From the NCBI GenBank assembly GCA_947846985.1, contig CANTUZ010000003.1:96696704-96760703 (forward strand): DNA of 64,000 bases, given 5' to 3'. The first letter of the stretch is position 1. Every line of letters begins with the position of its first letter. Source of the DNA: Fratercula arctica (taxonomy: Eukaryota; Chordata; Aves; Charadriiformes; Alcidae). Below are positions 1 through 14,077 of the stretch, one piece after another. The position numbers and the translations under genes are program-made. The notes under the pieces are model-generated. The model searched no databases. It was given only the letters and a program-made list of their open reading frames with translations, and was not told the DNA's origin.

Positions 1-1626
1 AAACTATCTGTGTTAGTGACAGCTGATATTTCTGTAAAAATCTATCACGTGTATGATGTAAGTGACAGGGGTCAAAACTTCTTAATAAGAAAATTTCCCT
101 AAGTAGGTGTGTCTGTAGGAATTTTCTTAAGGAGTTGGTATGTGAAATTTCTTTTTCTGTCAAAGCTGGTTTGTGTATCAAATTTTGAAGATCGAGATTT
201 GCATCTTGATATTAGATTATTTCATTTCAACATATTCCTCTCTCAACACAGCAGGTTCCTTTGGGTGAGACCTCCAGAGGGGCACAGGTGGTGCAATACT
301 TAGACCCCGTAGCAAAATCTGTAGCCATTAAGCAGGTGAAGAGGCATCTTGTGTGACAGGGGTGCCTCAAACTGCATCCTCAGCCATCAGCCCTCTTACA
401 CTAACATGTAAAAAATGCTGAGCACTAGGATGCATCTTATATTCTGCCCCCCTGCTAGGTTTAGGCACTTAACTTTGGAAACACCAAGATGAGAGACATA
501 CCTCCAGGTAAAGTAAGAATGAAACTAGAAAAGGACTTCAATGAGAGGAATCATTCTCTGGAGCTGCCCATATTTCATTGACTACAAAGGGAAACCATTG
601 GAGACTTAGGTTAAAACAAAATAAAACTCTCATAGGTATATAAGCCTTTTTTTTAAAAGAAAGTCGATATGAAATGTACTCTTTCTGAAGAGTCACATGA
701 TGACACACTACACTCTAGTGATCAATTTTGTTCAGGGCTGACTGGAGACCTTGTGGATAAATAGGAGTGAGGAGTCTGGTACCCAAAGCTGTAAATGGCA
801 GTCAGTTGGGAATGATGGGGCAGAATTTCACTACCGAATGGAGGCAGGACCTCGTTCAGAGAGGAGGGCTGAGGATGAATGCAGAAGTCAACAAAAGCAT
901 GCTCAAGAAGTAGTATCTCATATTTCCTATTTAAATGACTTGAGTACAATTACTGTCTACCTACTTGCTTGCCATTTTCTCTCAGCTGTTTGAAAATTCT
1001 TTGATGCATGCAGTTTATTTTTACACTTATTGCAAACGATACACAGAAAAAAAATTGGAACTATCTCCTTTCGGCATGCTAGAACAAGATTTGTGTCTGT
1101 TGGACAATAACTCAACTTCAGCCTAATTTTCATGGCTGCATAACTTGTGAATGACCTGGTGAGTAACAACTCAGTTACAGGACTGTTGAAAATCAGAGTT
1201 TTTAGGGCCAGACTGGAGGAAGTGAGAAATTTTTGGAAGCAAGCAGTGTGACAAACTGGGCAGGATCTGTAGCTATTTCTGATTAAGGTACATACTTATA
1301 TTTCTGTTTATATTGAATGCTTACCACAGAGTTAGCCTGAGAAGGACAGTACAAGAAGGAACTGAAAACAATGTAAAGTCCTTATTTTTCAGAATTTTCC
1401 TTTTGATTGTTTCTTCACTTTTATAAACTGTTAAAGTTCAAAAGTAAGATTTTGAACAGTAGCGGACCCTGGGCTCTTAATTAGGCTCCAAGATTAGGGT
1501 TAAATGAATAGACATATACTGTCCAGGAATTGTCAGTGGGAAAACTGGCAGGGAAACGCAGGCAGAAGGTGATTTTTTTTCCAACCAGTGAGGTCTTCAA
1601 AAGGTCATGGAGAACTTTGCAGAGGG

Positions 1627-1647
1627 AAAAAAAAAAAAAAAAAAAAA
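1627..1647 (+). repeat. Homopolymer A21
   Basis: 21 consecutive A, followed by caaacaacacac. No recognisable retrocopy lies upstream of it, so it is listed only as a simple repeat. Confidence 0.95.
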
Positions 1648-2879
1648 CAAACAACACACTTTTAGAGTTACAATTAATAGCTTTACATCATTGTTACTTT
1701 TGAGGAAGTGAATAAATAGTGCTTTGTTCTAAAGAGACCATTTCTGAGTTTTCTAATATACTCCCAAGTCCCTAGCCTGTAGGATTTCTTTAGGTGCCAA
1801 ACACACGTGGGCCACAAAGTTACAACAGACAGGGAAAAGCAATCAAGAGGTGTAAAATAACAGTAGTTATAGTAGGTTCAGGAAAACAGAGCTATTATCT
1901 CAGAGGGCTAAGAAAATCCCCTCAATGCCAAAAAGGGCAATTACATGTGTAACACAGTGCTATGGGAGGCCAGTATAATCTTTGCCCAGTCATTATCCTT
2001 AAACTGATCGGTTGAAAATCGGTGACAGGAACCAATGCTTAATTAAACAAAGATTTTGCTTTGATTTTAATTGAGATTTCTTTTCTGCCTATAAACACAT
2101 CAGAAAGACAGATTGTGCCTTGGGTATTGGCTGGTCTACACTTTTCTTTGTATCTTGCTTTGAAAAGCACTTAATAGATTTACATCAATCCGTAAAACAA
2201 ACTGCATCCAGGGTAGGAGCTTGCATACTAAACTGAAAGCAGGTGCAGTTAAAAACAGAGGTGGTATAAAGCTCTGGAAAATATTTGTGAAATGGGAATC
2301 CTGACAGTCTGCTTCACTACAGCATCTTCAGTGTGCTGCGGTGATTCATGTCATAAAATGGTATGAGTCCCAGATATGTTATTGCATACCTGCATGAGAA
2401 TGGGGTTTTACCATCTCCATCTGTCTCCCGAACAGTGTGAATATGTTGCAGTATGCTTAAAGAGATCTCTGTTTTAATTTGGTTAATCAGTCTTCACTCT
2501 GAGCTCAACTTTTTGCATGGTCAGAAATCATATTTTCTGCTGGAATGCAAAAGCCCATTTTGGTTTGTAGTGCAATAATACATTGCAATATAACTTAAAA
2601 AAATAATTTCTCCTGTGTCACATGTCGAACAAAACAGCTATCTGAGTCATATCCTTATTATTAAAATGGCAAACAAACAAAATCTGAATGTATTCCATTT
2701 TCTGCTAAACCCTAGCCTGTTTTCATGTAAATTACTGTATGCAGGGGCCATAGTCAAAGACTATTTATACAGTATATCAATTAAATCTTGACTTGTACTT
2801 CAGCCCTTTAGTTCTGATCTAGAAGTGATTTTACATAGTTTAAAGCCAGAGGGAACAGAGAATCTGTACTGAGTTTGTG

Positions 2880-2997
2880 TATATTATTATATAGTATTAT
2901 AGCGTATGTATTGTTTTCTGTATAATGATATATATCGCTATACTTACTAGAAAGTATATTACTATAATATAGTGTAGTCTATTATTGTATAATGTTA
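2880..2997. repeat. AT-rich low-complexity stretch
   Basis: TAT/TTA-rich sequence (tatattattatatagtatta and similar) with small imperfect inverted repeats such as TATAGCG at 2898-2904 and CGCTATA at 2936-2942. No coding or regulatory assignment. Confidence 0.7.
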
Positions 2998-5129
2998 GGC
3001 TGTTAGACTCTGTCCAGCTACCCATAAAGCAGATTTTGTTGCGCATCCTGCTCTCAGGTCATCCTGCACGAGTCCTCTGCTACTGCCTGGCACCCACAGC
3101 AGGTGAGGGCAAGTACCTGAATGAGCAGGTGAGGACTTATTTATGGAAAAAATGAATCTTTCCAACCAGTCTGATCAGAGACCGAGAATCAGGAAGGGAG
3201 GGACAATGCCTTTTTGTTACTAAATCTGGCAGTTTTTCTGCTGAATACAAGAGTAAAGCATTATGTGATGCACCTGAGAGATTTCTCTCTACTAGCATAA
3301 GCTGACTGATGTCCTGTCTCTAAGGGTGGCAGAGTTCTTGTAGCTCACACGTATTTCTAGGGAAAATAGTTATAAGGATAGGAAAGAATGCATCTGCCTG
3401 GTATTGTATTGGAGTCAGAAAAGCACCTTGACGCTTCCAAGCGACTTACATGTATCTTCTTTAGACGTGTGTTGAGCATAATGGGAATAATCTAGGCAGT
3501 TCTTTGTCCCCAGAATTTGTGAAGAGGAAATCGAGGGAGAATGTATAGATCCACGGGCTCTGAAACTGGAAAGTACGACTTCGCTTCAAGCCCCAGCCCA
3601 CACAGGCAGTAGAATTTCTCCTAAAAACTGTACTAAATATATGCCTCAGAAAGATATCAAATCTCACTTTATGTGCTTCAGATGATCTGGAGTTCATCAT
3701 CTTCCTCCTAAGCTTTAATTACCCTTACTGATAGGAAACTATGTCTGTTTTCAATGTTGGTTGTTTTTAGCCCCTAAATTCAGTTTCCAGTCAGTAGTTC
3801 TATGTCTTTGCCACATTAAAAGCACCTCCTCCTCTTTCCAGCTATCGGTTCTCCCTTTGGGTCTTCAGAGAGAGACAGTGTCAAAGAAATCAGGTGTTTC
3901 CTCAAACCAGTTCTTCAGTAAAGAGAATATTGTTGTTAAGCCTCATTTCATAAGGCTTTTTTTTTCTATTTGACTGCTCTCTCATGTCAACTCTTGAATC
4001 CTGACCCTGTAGTCAGAAGAGCCATGTAGATTTGTGATAGTAATTTAGCCACATCAGGTGGGATAAATAAAACCTCAATTTTCATTGCAAGTACAGGACT
4101 GAAACATGAGTTAAATGTAACTGTTTTCTGTTAGAGTCTTTATAACTTGATCTAGAAACATAACTCTTTTTGACCTACTTTTTGGAGTGGGGTGAGGGAG
4201 AACTGAAGGGAGTAATCATATTTTATTTCCAAATGCCTGTATGTTGCCCTTAATCATACTGCTCGCTCTCATTTCACTGATATCTTTTGCTTCCATTATT
4301 AGTCACCAACATTAAAAAAATACTTGTCCATCCTTCTTACTGTCATTTTTATGTTGGTTTTGTTCTGACATAGGCATTTAACCTAAATAGCTTATTGCCC
4401 CGTGCTGCCTTTTTAATACCTATGGCATTTGGGTTATGTGGGCAGCCTGCCAGAAGCTCTTCAACAGCTCCCAGCTTCCAATAACATTTCTGGCTGCAGA
4501 CTCACATTCCCAGACAGGTATGCCAAGAACAACTCAAGTTTCAAAAAGATGACCCTTTAAAAATATTGAATGTATTCCTAACACATAATTACAAAAAACA
4601 TATCAAGATCAGGGTGTAGCCAGGCATCAACTAATTTTCAAGTTGAGGCTATGCTGTCAGGGCAGTTTCACTACCTACTTGCTTTACATTGAACTGAGAC
4701 TTTTCTTTGAGCAATTACAACCAAGCCTGTTTTAGCAGCATTATAGTTTCACTTCAGTTGCATGTTACGATGTCTAGCAGATATCCCCAGGATGAAGTCA
4801 GTCCCATTATACATTTTTTTCTTCCTGCATAGTAAGAGCAGAAGTTTAAGGAACATTTTCTTTTTGTGCACAGATGAAGTGGTCTGTAACACATGCACAC
4901 CTATACTCCATCCTTTGCCTGAAGAAAGCTCTAACTTCTACTATCTGAGGGCCTGAATCTTCTCTTGTGAACATTGTCCTTGAAGTAAAGTACCGTCTTC
5001 CTGTCTCCTCTTTTCCCACTAGACAGCTCTTAAAAAGGGATCTTCTCTGCACTTTGGTTTGGGTACCGTTACATACTGTGTTAGAACCCACCAGTATGCT
5101 TCTCATTGGGATCCTCTAATCTGACATTT

Positions 5130-5158
5130 GTCCCATCTCTGCCATCTTGAGATGGGAC
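5130..5158. repeat. Perfect 10-bp inverted repeat, 9-base loop
   Basis: GTCCCATCTC at 5130-5139 and GAGATGGGAC at 5149-5158, separated by tgccatctt-type spacer. It could form a hairpin, but one such arm pair is expected by chance in a window of this size. Confidence 0.8.
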
Positions 5159-8100
5159 CACATATAAGGCATAGAAGAATGGAGAAAGTAAAAATAATGG
5201 GATGGGAAAGTGAAAGGAAAACCAAAGCGAATAAAGAAAACTAAATTTAATTAATTAAAAAAAATATGAATAGCAGTAGAAAGATACCATCTGTGGTTCC
5301 AGCATCTATGAAAAATTTAGGTGCCTTAAATTTTATTTAAATTTTCAGGAAAAGTAGATTCTAAGTCAACTGTGGCATAAATATTTGTAATTCTTTTAGT
5401 TATGAAAAATGAATTCCAAAGTCTATAAGAAAACAATACTTGTCTATTTTTTTTTTTTAAATTTTATATTTTTCATTTTAAGTGTGATGGAAGCATTTCA
5501 TAGGAGGGCATATGCAAGAACTGGTAAACTCCACATAAAAATTACACATTGCCATTAATACATTAAGCATTGCATGTTCTTTATTTCAAAGAGAAATTAT
5601 GATCAATTATTACAGCATGCTCACACTTTTGATGGAATATTAATAGCTTTAATTTCATTGAGATTGACAGACCAACTAGAGTCCAATTTTCCATTTGAAC
5701 TTTTGATCATTGCTATTAAAAAAACTATTTAAAATGTCACAATACGTGCAGAGATGTTGTGAGAAGGCCAGCATGACATCACCTTTTCATGCATGTTGGT
5801 TGAGAAATAGCTGACCCTAACTGTAAAATTTCCAAACTTAAAAAAAAAAAAAAACAAAAACACAGAAACACACACAGCAGTTGCCATATTTTCTTGAGCA
5901 AGGCCAGGGGTATGGGGGGAGAGTTAGAACAGTAGGGGTGGTGAAAAGTCAGGAATAAGCACAGCTGGCAGGAAAGATCAAACGCACAACAGAAAATATC
6001 AGACGACTCAGAGAAAAAGGCACTAAATGGCATTTTTTTATTTATTTCCATAGATATCAATATTAAATGGAATCAGATCACTTTTACTCTAAAGAAAATT
6101 CTGTAGTGAAGTCACAGAGTACTTAATCAGAAATAATTTAGGTGTTTAGTCATTAACAAAGCTTTCAGGGAGACCAAAGTCAGTCATGTGTACAAATATT
6201 TTATAGTTGGTACAACTTAGGAAAAAAATCCAAATTTTATTCACCACAATGCTGGTATCTAATATTTTTTTTTCACCAATTTGTTTCATAATGTGTTAAC
6301 TGTCCAAAAAATAACATTTATTCCTCTTGTAGTTAACATTTTAAACAGTATCACTAGAAAACTTGGGTAAGGGACTGCTCATGGTTGTCAAAAAGTAGAA
6401 AACCATAAAACTTCTGATGAAAATATTTCTTTCTTGAGGAACAGTGTTAGCCTTGTGGGCCCACATTTATATACAGAGCTGCACACGCTCACACACCCAA
6501 ATGCATTGGCTCCTACAAAACACCATCACACAAGCTAGTCTGGACTCTTCCCACTATTTTATGCTCCAGGACAAAAATGTGAAGGACCTGCAAACTCTGC
6601 ACTTTCATAATTTGGAGTTCTATGACTTTGATGGTCCACAACAAAAGATCTTACTGTGCAAGCTGGCAGTTTTATAACATCTGTCTTACGGTAAGATTTA
6701 TTTGTTTAATTCGAGCCACTAAAAGAGTAGGAAAAAATCGCCAAACCCTAGAGCTAATGAAATCTGCTTGCCTCCGGGATGTCACAGGACTGGAGGGTGT
6801 TCAGAGGCTTTATCGTCAGGGAGGACAGGGGGTGGCAGGCCAGTAGTCAGTTGTCCAGGTATTTGTTTGCAAAAGGTTGTTCAATACTTGGGCACAAGCT
6901 AGAGCATTCTCTGATCATGGCTTGGTCTAAGTCAAACTCAAGGAGCAGGAACTTTTGACAAAGGCTATTGGAAATGAAATACCTGTTTACTAAGTCATTA
7001 GTTGGCAATCCTGAACTCTTAAAGGCTATACAATGGAACAAGAAGTAGCTCAGAAGTTCTGTGCAACCCAGGTGGAAGGTGGGTGTTGGCAAGAGAAGCC
7101 TGCTGGCCTCTCCTTGGGTCTTTTCAAGACATCTGCAAAGAAGCAACTTTTACCATTACTCACCATTGCAGAATTGCTTAAAAGACTCTTCTAGGCATCT
7201 GCAGGCTGGGGAGATGATGGATATAAAAGTTTAAAATAAAGCTGGATAAGAAATGCTCTCAGTGTCAAAGGAGAGTGTTGGAATGATATTTCCTGCAATG
7301 GATGGATGAAAGGCAAGGCAGGGTGTGCTCATACTTGCCAGAGGAAAGGAAAGGAGAACATGGCGGGACATAGTTGCTAGAGATTCCTGGTTCAAAACAG
7401 GTCTGCAACAACTTAGCTAGCATGATTCAGCAATGTTTAAGTAGATAACCAAGGAAAATATCAGCAGAAACAACCCTTCATAATGTTGCCGTTTACTTGA
7501 TTTTGGAGAAGGGGAGATTAATCTCTCTTATGAGTTAGTGTGGCTTGCTTTATCAGTCTCCCGGGACTGCTTCAGCTGGGACTCCTCCTCCGCCTGGGAA
7601 TGGCAGTTTGACTACAAGCTCTTTTCAGAAGTTCACTGATCATCTCTGTTGTGTTTTCATGTATATTTATTCTTACCCATGTCTTCCATAGAGGTCTTTA
7701 GCTTTTTAGAAGAAAAAGAGAAGACTTCAAAGGCTTCTCAAACTAGGGTCTGACTGCATTTTTTGAACAGTAATTCTGACTTCTTTTGTTAAGTCTGGGG
7801 AAAATAGTAAGAAAATTATTCAATTCCAAGCAGCGTAATGCAGTTTAAAGCTACCTGGTGATACACGTAGTTTGTGGAAAATGATTGAAACTGGACAAGA
7901 AGGAGAATAACTAAACTACATTTTAACCTAGGATCATACCAAAGATTTTGTTGCAATTGATCAGTACGGAGTTCCACTGAGTACAAGTTCCTCTGGTGAG
8001 AGTGTTAACAGAGTGAGACCCTGGGATTATGTTTTGTTACTTGCTTTTGTGCTGGATTTTTACCATGGGCTGTGTATAGCAGGAAAGGATTTCCAGATTT

Positions 8101-9305
8101 ATGTGTATGAATAAGGGATAAAGATGACTACATTGTATTTGTAGACAGATGTCATAGCACTGATAAACAACCCAGAAGTCAGGGATCTATTACAATATTT
8201 TTTTCATGCTTTGGAGAGCACTCGTCGTGCTCAAAGAAGCAGTCAACATTGCAAAGAACAGATCTGCAGATGGAGACAAGGTCCCCTGCAAGGCTTTCGA
8301 TATTTTTGGGCTGAGATATTTTAGTGGAGAGTAACTAGTTGAATTAAAATCAGAGAAGCAATTTATTTCTTCAAGGTTAAGTTAGAAAAGATGGAGCCTG
8401 ATATTGCCATAAAGCAGTGATGTTAACAAAAAGCACTTGTCTTGTCTCATTACTTTAATAGGGTTTGCTTAGGTATATTCTTCTTTTGTAAAATTGCTAG
8501 TTAAATTTATACATTGAAAGGCCATAAATACAAATTAGTGAACAACTGAACAGTCTCTTTTCCAGTTAAAAAAACATGATTTGGAGATTATATCCTCAGG
8601 AGGTTTCTGGGAGTGCTGCTAATGACATTTCATTTTCAGGAAGTTTGTGTGACTGGGGTTAGGAACAGGCTCCTATTTCCTCCCTTCCCAAAAACGTCCC
8701 TGCAAATAAATAGGGTACTTTATAAGAAAGCAAGTATAAACCCCTCCCCACACAAACTTACCCCAACTCCGTAATAGTCTGTATAATTCCTTTTTAAAAA
8801 GGATTAGATTTTGAACTGGCAGAGACAGACAGTGGCATACTAACGCACTAGTTCAAGTTGTAGGACTACACTTACCAAAGGGATGTAGGAAACATCTTCT
8901 AGATGATGATTGGCCAATACAGAATTGTCCAAATTATACAAGTGTCCCAAATAAATTAATAATGTAAAAATAGTATTTCTCTTCATATACATGGATGTTT
9001 ATGGTAATCGATATTTTAAAATTGTGTATCAGCAGCCAGTTCTTAGTGAATCAAATAAGAGGTAACGATTGTCTTTTTAGCTAGATTCTAACATCAATTA
9101 AATATTGAATGTTTACTCTTAATAATTTCATTATTTGCTTTAGTGTGATAAATACACATTGTAGTGTATTAATTTTCGGATACTTGGTGATTGCTTTACC
9201 ATTTTTCTCTCTGACTTTCCATTGTTAGTTCATACACTCCAGGAAAAGATGGAGTTTATGCGAAAGCTTGCCTAACTTACTATTACGTCTTTATCTTCTT
9301 TTTAA

Positions 9306-9320
9306 TTTTTTTTTTTTTTT
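9306..9320. repeat. Homopolymer T15
   Basis: Run of 15 T followed by attttaaatg. Simple repeat. Confidence 0.9.
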
Positions 9321-10003
9321 TATTTTAAATGAAGCATTCTGCTATAATATAGTAAGGGCAAAAAATAAGAAGAAATGTATTTTTCACCTATTTCCTAATG
9401 CAGCTGTGGCATTATGTGTCAGAACATTTGAAATCAAAAAATTTCAAACAAATTGGAGGAGTACAGGCTGTAAAGAAGTTGTCTACAGGCTATGTGAAAA
9501 CTAGCTCCTTGGTCAAGAGGAGCCTCAAAATAGTATCTTCATCAAGGAAAAGCAAAAATGTAACTTTTTGAGATAAACATTCCAGTTTCTGCATTTTAGC
9601 TTTCCCAAACAACATCGCATAGCGGTAGTAAATCCATCACGCTGTCTTATGAGCCAAATAATGAAGGCACTTGAGTCACGCCTCCAGTACAGAAGCGAGC
9701 TGGGTAGGACGTGGGCTGGTGGCCTGGGAGGGATCCGAGGTGATGCAGGCAGTGTGTCGGGGAAGGGTGGGGAACAGGAGACTCTGGGGCCAAGGATGTG
9801 GGAGTGCTCCCTTGGGGCTTTTATGGTGAAGTTTCAAGTGGAAGTCAGCAATGCTGGATTTAGTTCAGCAAAACTCCACGGGGAGCAAAGGAAACCAAGT
9901 TTTACATTTCTTCTGCTAGAGGGAATAATGAAGATTGCTTTTAATTATCCCAAGGGAAGATGACTGTGAATGGCAAATGCAATTTTGTACTAGAAGTACT
10001 AGA

Positions 10004-10059
10004 TTTTGTTTTTTTGTTTTGTTTTGTTTTTGTTTGTTTGTTTTTGTTTTTGTTTTTTT
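10004..10059. repeat. TTTTG/TTTG simple repeat
   Basis: Imperfect repetition of TTTTG, TTTGT and TTTTTG over about 56 bases. A diverged pentamer microsatellite, complementary to the CAAAA-type tracts at 59021 and 61919. Confidence 0.85.
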
Positions 10060-10380
10060 ATTTAATTTTCCAATATTAGAATCTGGTTGCTGAGGAGAAA
10101 CTTTAGCAGTAAAATATTCCACCACTAGGGAAAAGTCTTGGTCATTTATTTCCTTACTCTGAGATGAAACATATTTGGAAAAATTTGGCACTACTAAGTT
10201 CCTTAAAAGTCTTACGATGATGACCTCTGGAAGAGAGTGAACTTTTGAGCAATGCTTAATGCATATGTGGGGGCATTAAAACCATTTTGTTTTACTGATT
10301 TTGGACAGGCACGGGTCTGTTGAGGAAAGAAAGGCTGCTATTAGCCTCTGAGCCTCACAGACCACTTAACTGCCTGCAGG

Positions 10381-10546
10381 CATACCAATTAAGTGGAATT
10401 ATCATCCCAATTAACCATTGTCCCTTGCCAGTCAAAACTCATTTGGTTTAATTCAGCTCCCTAGGAAACGTCCCAATTAACCAGATTTCCTAATTATCTG
10501 CGTCCTGATTAAGTGAAGTGTACTAGTACAGCCTGCATTAATAAAG
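10381..10546. promoter_or_regulatory. Cluster of AATTAA/TAAT motifs (possible enhancer)
   Basis: Homeodomain-core-like sites occur at 10385 (ccaattaag), 10406 (cccaattaacca), 10446 (tttaattc), 10472 (cccaattaacca), 10489 (cctaattatc), 10507 (gattaagtg) and 10537 (cattaataaa). The 12-mer cccaattaacca is exactly duplicated 66 bases apart. TAAT cores are common in AT-rich DNA, so the regulatory call is tentative. Confidence 0.25.
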
Positions 10547-13500
10547 GAACATTTTCACATTGTTGCTTGAATCATTTTCCAAAATTTTGGTTTATGGGTA
10601 ATGTTCTCAGAAAATGAATGTCCCAGTATGGGGTTTTGTTCTAGTAGCTGCAGACTGAAAAGTCCATTGGGCCACCAACATCAGTAATTTCAGCAGGACT
10701 TGCCAAGAAAGTGTTATTTCTAAACAAAGGCAACAGAGGTGTTGTATGTCCTGTTTTAGGCTGAAGATTTCATTCAGGTGTGAGGCAGCCATGAGGTTAG
10801 TACTTGGGCTGGTGAAAACTGCCATTGCTTCTTGATCACAAAAGATCTTTGCAGACTCACATGAGCTGAGATATGGGGCCAGATTTTTTAATATATTTGG
10901 ACACAGAATTAGGCACAGAATGTATCTGAAGGTGTGGTCTCTGCCACACAAACCACATTCAGACTATATTCAGTGCGTAGTCGTTACAATGTTTGCTTCA
11001 ACGTACGATTTAGTTTGTGGACAGAGAACTTCTCGGATACTCCCTGGGTCTGTGACATGTGAATAAACGTGAAGCTGAGCTGCCTCCCAGTAATGTGTGA
11101 CCCTGATACTTCACATCACATACATGAAACAAGACGATAGAAGTTGCTGGAAGGTGGGGGAGCACTTGAAGACGTTACAAGCCTCATTCATTTGATTAGA
11201 TTATATTTTGAGTAGAATGTATTGCCTTTGTAATATTATGTAGCTGAGTCTACTAATTATAATGTTATAATGATTTTCGCTCAAGAATCTCAAATCTTGA
11301 CTACCCAGGAACATTTCGGGGAGGAGACAGAGATGAATCTATTACAGGTATAGAGCAAAGTTCCTCTATGTATTTCTTCTAAATCAGGAATAAAAGAGCT
11401 GAATACAGTTGTGCACCCAGACATTTTCTGTGCCTTGTCATGACATCTTAATTGATTTGCCTGAACTTTCCTGCACTTCCTTGTCAAAAAAAACCCCGAG
11501 ACCCTTTCTGAAGCCTTGTATGACCGCAGTTACTCTCACTGACTTGCTCGACATGGGCTTAAAATCAAGCAAACTTTGTCTTCAGTTCTGAGCAGGTGAT
11601 CCTAGGCTGGGGGGAATTCATCACTGTCCCTATTTTGGCAGAGGTATGACCTAAAACTGCCAGCATGTGATATATATGCATAGATGGAGCTTTTCAGCGA
11701 TACAGAGGTTTTCATAGCGACTATTTGTAATCCCATACGTCACTCATTTGTCATTCACCAAAAACAGGTTTCCAAAATAGTCTCAGGACCTAGCACATAA
11801 ACCCACAACCACTTTCATTCTCAGATGGGTGTGATGGGTACCAGGAGGCCTCGGCTGGTGGAAAGGAGCTCTCCTGGATGCCTGAGGGAGCTCAGCTACT
11901 TTCAGCAACTCTAATTGTTCCACCTTTTGCATGAACATTTTTTTAGCATCTTCTTTTATGGCAAACTGATCATGACCAAATTGAGTCAAGTCAGCATGAG
12001 GAGCTCCATATACAAGAATTAGGCCCTGCACTAACCCAGAAAAAGGCAATCTATCAATCCTAAAATATTAGAAGTGTAGTATATAGCAAAGGGACATTAT
12101 TGTGCAAAAATGATAACCAAAACAATCAGGAAGTAAGCAGGCTCACAAAAAAGATAAAAGCCTGTTTTATCTTTTCTGGGTGGCTTAGGTATCTCTATTT
12201 ATGTTTTAATCAGATAAAAACAGTGGTGAAAGAGGAAAGAAAATGTCAGTGGCTGATTGCTTTCACAGTTTTTACTGTGTGAGATATTAAAAACATTAAC
12301 AATAGATGGTATCATAAGAGGTTTTTGATAACTTGTAATTCTCTCCAGCCAGCTGGGAATGAAAAAGCTTGAAAATGTTTCCCAAGTGAAAAATTTCTCT
12401 GTCACAATGAAATTTTCATTTTCTGTCTTTTATGCTGTGACTTTTCTGTCAGACCCTCTTGGGATGTATTGAGTAAGGAAATATTAAAAAAATAATAATT
12501 CTCTAGAGCACTCCTTCAGCACTGTCACATAATTTGAAAACAGCTGAACCGTACTCTCATCACTCTCTCCAAGCTGAGATGAAATATTTTCATTCATGTT
12601 TGTTCTTGAGGTTTCTCAGCTCTCAAAATTTACTTAAATTTTTAAGTTTCTCAAACCCTAGATAACGTGCAAAATCCAAATTGGGAATCAGCACACTTCG
12701 ATTAAAAATTATGGATTGTACATATATCATCCTCAGAAGTGAGGGATCAATGTTGAACTGTTATTTACCTTTTTATTTTTTGAAGATTGATGAAGCAAAA
12801 TAGGATTTACATAATTTTCTGTTTACTGGATGTGTTGTATAGTTATATTGAAGACAATGATTGAAGGTGTGATACCAAAAGATAAAATTACCAAAGTCAG
12901 AATTTCAGGAATTAACCTGCCAGGTACCCATATCCTTATGGACATAGCCTCTGCAAGCAAACTGTGAAAGGCAATTAAAAACGGAAATATTTCTTTTAGC
13001 TGTATGGACGTAATTTATCACTCAATATTAAAACAACCCCAACCCCTTTCACTTTTTTCATTATGTTGTTTGTGTCCAGGACCACTGCAAATTTAGCGGT
13101 TGTTTGTATGGGAAAAGTGAAGAAACGTGATATTTTGCAATTTTTTCTTTCTTCCCACTGCTATATTGGTTGCTAGAGCACATCAGTGCTCAAAAGTCCT
13201 GGCTCTTCCAAGCCTTCTAGCTGCCAAGTTCTGTACTAATTGCAAAAACTCATGGGAAATAGCAGAAAAGCCTTTGAAAGATAAAGCATAATGGTTGAAA
13301 TGGAAACTTCTGAAGGCATGACAGAGGAGTGCCAGTGCTCTATAAGGAAAGCCTCATAGAAACCTGCAGTTTTTCCTCATTTGAATTACTTTCAATTTTT
13401 TCGTTTGAGTAATACCATCAATAGGAAACACTCATCATGAAAACTAACCTTCTAATTATAACTTCGTGGGATTTAGAAATGGAATAGAGTAATGCAGGTA

Positions 13501-13789
13501 ATCTGTATCCCCCTGCCAATGTTGATTTGTTCTTGTGAAAACAATCTGTGTGCCTTGTAAAAGGATCATTAAAAATAGTATACAGAAAAATCAGAATTAT
13601 AGGCATTAACTTTGTTTTATTGTTTTTGGCTGTAGCTTGTGACAATGTTGTTGCATGTAAGTAACAAAAGAAATTCAAGTTAAAAAATATTGCTATGTTC
13701 ACTTTGAATTTTCATCAGCATCCTGAAAGAAATAAGCCAGTCTGGATTTCAGCAGAGTTATTAATGAGAACTCCAAATTGTAGCAGTTG

Positions 13790-14068
13790 AATATGGTCTT
13801 ACCCCATTTTTAATCTGCTGGTACCATGTGCCTCTGCATGTTCCTGTGAAAACAAGTTCTAGAAGTTCCCTACCTGTTGTGTGAAGTATTTCCTTTCACC
13901 TGTTTAAACCTTGCTCCTGCTAGCTCGCTGGACTGCCCTCTGCTGCTTGGGGGGAAGGAGGGGAGCAGAGGGAGGAGGGAGATTTGGTGTAGTACAGCTC
14001 CTTGTTCAGTTTATCCATGGTCAAATTATTTCATGATTTTGTAAACCTCAGTCTTTCCTCCTTCAATA
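13790..14068 (-). mobile_element. Old CR1-family LINE fragment, 3' part of ORF2
   Basis: Read on the minus strand, the segment resembles the C-terminal ORF2 region of an ancient amniote CR1 lineage. It shows an equivalent of '...tttacaaaatcatgaa...', then '...aaggaaatacttcacacaaca...ggaacttct'. It is heavily diverged, with insertions (a GA-rich stretch near 13950-13985) and no intact frame. The assignment rests on remembered consensus shape, so the ends are approximate. It abuts the younger plus-strand CR1 that follows, and the two are head to head at their truncated 5' sides. Confidence 0.55.
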
Positions 14069-14077
14069 TTTACCATG

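Larger units (their letters stand above)
1..13789 (+). other. KHDRBS2: Presumed KHDRBS2 upstream intron, first part
   Basis: I see no exon, RNA gene or full transposon here. Open frames are short and do not resemble known proteins. Contents are an A21 run at 1627-1647, an AT-rich stretch at 2880-2997, an inverted repeat at 5130-5158, an A-run with CA-rich tail at 5840-5880, T15 at 9306-9320, a TTTTG repeat at 10004-10059 and a TAAT/AATTAA motif cluster at 10381-10546. Assignment to the intron is inferred from the missing upstream KH exons; the gene's 5' exons could lie beyond the left edge. Confidence 0.55.
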
